DNA of 6,451 bases from an uncultured Eubacteriales bacterium (GTDB lineage Bacteria; Bacillota; Clostridia; Peptostreptococcales; Anaerovoracaceae): NCBI GenBank assembly GCA_902803185.1, contig CADCOV010000245.1, positions 1 to 6,451 on the forward strand, written 5' to 3'. The translations under genes and the position numbers were made by a program. This document shows positions 5,959 to 6,451 of the stretch, piece by piece. The notes below the pieces were generated by a model that ran no database searches, was not told the DNA's origin, and saw nothing but the letters and a program-made list of their open reading frames with translations. The stretch's first letter is position 1. Each line of letters starts with the position of its first letter.

Positions 5959-5982
5959 CCGGGGCGGCGGGGATGATATACT
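5954..5982 (+). promoter_or_regulatory. Promoter of the DUF1847 gene with extended -10
   Basis: TTGTTC (5954-5959), a 17-nt spacer and TATACT (5977-5982, 5/6), with TG at 5974-5975 one base before the -10, form a good extended -10 promoter. Its -35 box lies within the T-tract of the tRNA terminator. The start point near 5989 gives a leader of about 34 nt. Confidence 0.65.
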
Positions 5983-6022
5983 GATCGCAGAAGCTATCAC
6001 GGGCGCGGACAGGAGAGGGATC

Positions 6023-6451
6023 ATGGAGGAGAAAGACAGGAGAACGTTCAGCTGTGCGGACTGTGGCCTCAAGGGCTGCCGGAAGGGGGACGGCAAGACG
6101 CCGCCGTTCTGCCCGGGGGATTCCATGCCGGAGGGCCTTCTGGAGGAGGCCATGGCGGAATACGAGAAGGAGGAGGTCCGCAGGCTCACCGTTGCCGCCG
6201 CGGAGGTGGAGGCGGAGAACTACTGCCGGATGAACCGGGTCCAGGAGATCATGGAGTTCGCCCGCAAGATCGGGGCGGAGAAGATCGGCATCGCGACCTG
6301 CATCGGCCTGCTGGAGGAGGCGGGGATCGCCGCCAGGATCTTCCGCAAGAACGGCTTCGAGGTCTTCACCGTGTCCTGCAAGTGCGGCAAACAGCTCAAG
6401 GTCAGCGTGGGGATCCCGGAGGCCTGCGAGGTGGTCGGAAAGAACATGTGC
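6023..6451 (+). CDS. DUF1847 family cysteine-rich, probably metal-binding protein (3' end outside window)
   Basis: The frame starts at ATG 6023 with AGGAG 7 nt upstream (6011-6015) and is still open at the window edge, giving 143 residues. The N terminus has a zinc-finger-like cysteine cluster: C11xxC14, C19 and C30 (followed by PGD). Then comes an E/R-rich helix with EVEAENY at 61-67, the segment KIGIATCIGLLEEAG (87-101) and VSCKCGK (118-124). This order (cysteine-rich head, VEAE motif, GIA-C-GL-EA segment, V-C-K) fits DUF1847 proteins of anaerobic bacteria as I remember them; in those a conserved C-N-P-I stretch and GLCVGHD motif follow, and the last visible residue (C143) may be the start of the former. 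Function is unknown; metal or iron-sulfur binding is suggested only by the cysteines. It is preceded by its own promoter and insulated from the tRNA by a terminator. Confidence 0.8.
   Translation, partial: MEEKDRRTFSCADCGLKGCRKGDGKTPPFCPGDSMPEGLLEEAMAEYEKEEVRRLTVAAAEVEAENYCRMNRVQEIMEFARKIGAEKIGIATCIGLLEEAGIAARIFRKNGFEVFTVSCKCGKQLKVSVGIPEACEVVGKNMC

Noticed and set aside
5839..6189. A 116-codon minus-strand frame covering the tRNA, terminator and start of DUF1847
   Set aside because: It crosses a well-folded tRNA and a terminator and has no ribosome binding site that I can support.

Overview
The window reads as ordinary chromosome of a GC-rich low-branching Firmicute, most likely a Clostridia-type anaerobe. 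The reasons are strong AGGAGG-type ribosome binding sites before nearly every gene, mixed ATG/GTG/TTG starts, a Bacillus/Clostridium-type pyrimidine-nucleoside phosphorylase, a DUF1847 protein and a tRNA gene that encodes its own CCA end. Coding DNA is strongly G/C-biased at third positions, which also produces long false open frames on the opposite strands. I cannot place the organism below class level from sequence alone.

Positions 1-3819 (+ strand) hold a tightly packed gene row: the 3' part of rmuC, a metallophosphoesterase with a TTG start, deoB (phosphopentomutase) and pdp (pyrimidine-nucleoside phosphorylase). The gaps are 24 nt, 1 nt and an ATGA overlap, so this is probably one transcript whose promoter lies upstream of the window. 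DeoB and Pdp form a nucleoside-salvage pair: Pdp releases (deoxy)ribose-1-phosphate from pyrimidine nucleosides and DeoB converts it to the 5-phosphate.

Positions 3828-5744 hold a divergent pair around a 120-bp AT-rich control region. On the minus strand is a cytoplasmic zinc-dependent phospholipase C family protein, convergent with pdp. On the plus strand is a diacylglycerol/lipid kinase of the DagK/YegS type. The control region has back-to-back promoter candidates and two short perfect dyads. The two products could act in sequence (lipid to diacylglycerol to phosphatidate); that link is inference.

Positions 5745-6451 hold a strong extended -10 promoter, tRNA-Ser(CGA), an intrinsic terminator and, starting inside the terminator T-tract, a second extended -10 promoter driving a DUF1847 cysteine-rich protein cut by the window edge. 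No stretch over 300 bases lacks a gene. I see no mobile element, CRISPR array, phage gene or defence system. The least explained signal is an octamer, CTTTGATC, found four times on the + strand, always in frame as NCT-TTG-ATC, and accounting for every internal TTG leucine codon I could find.
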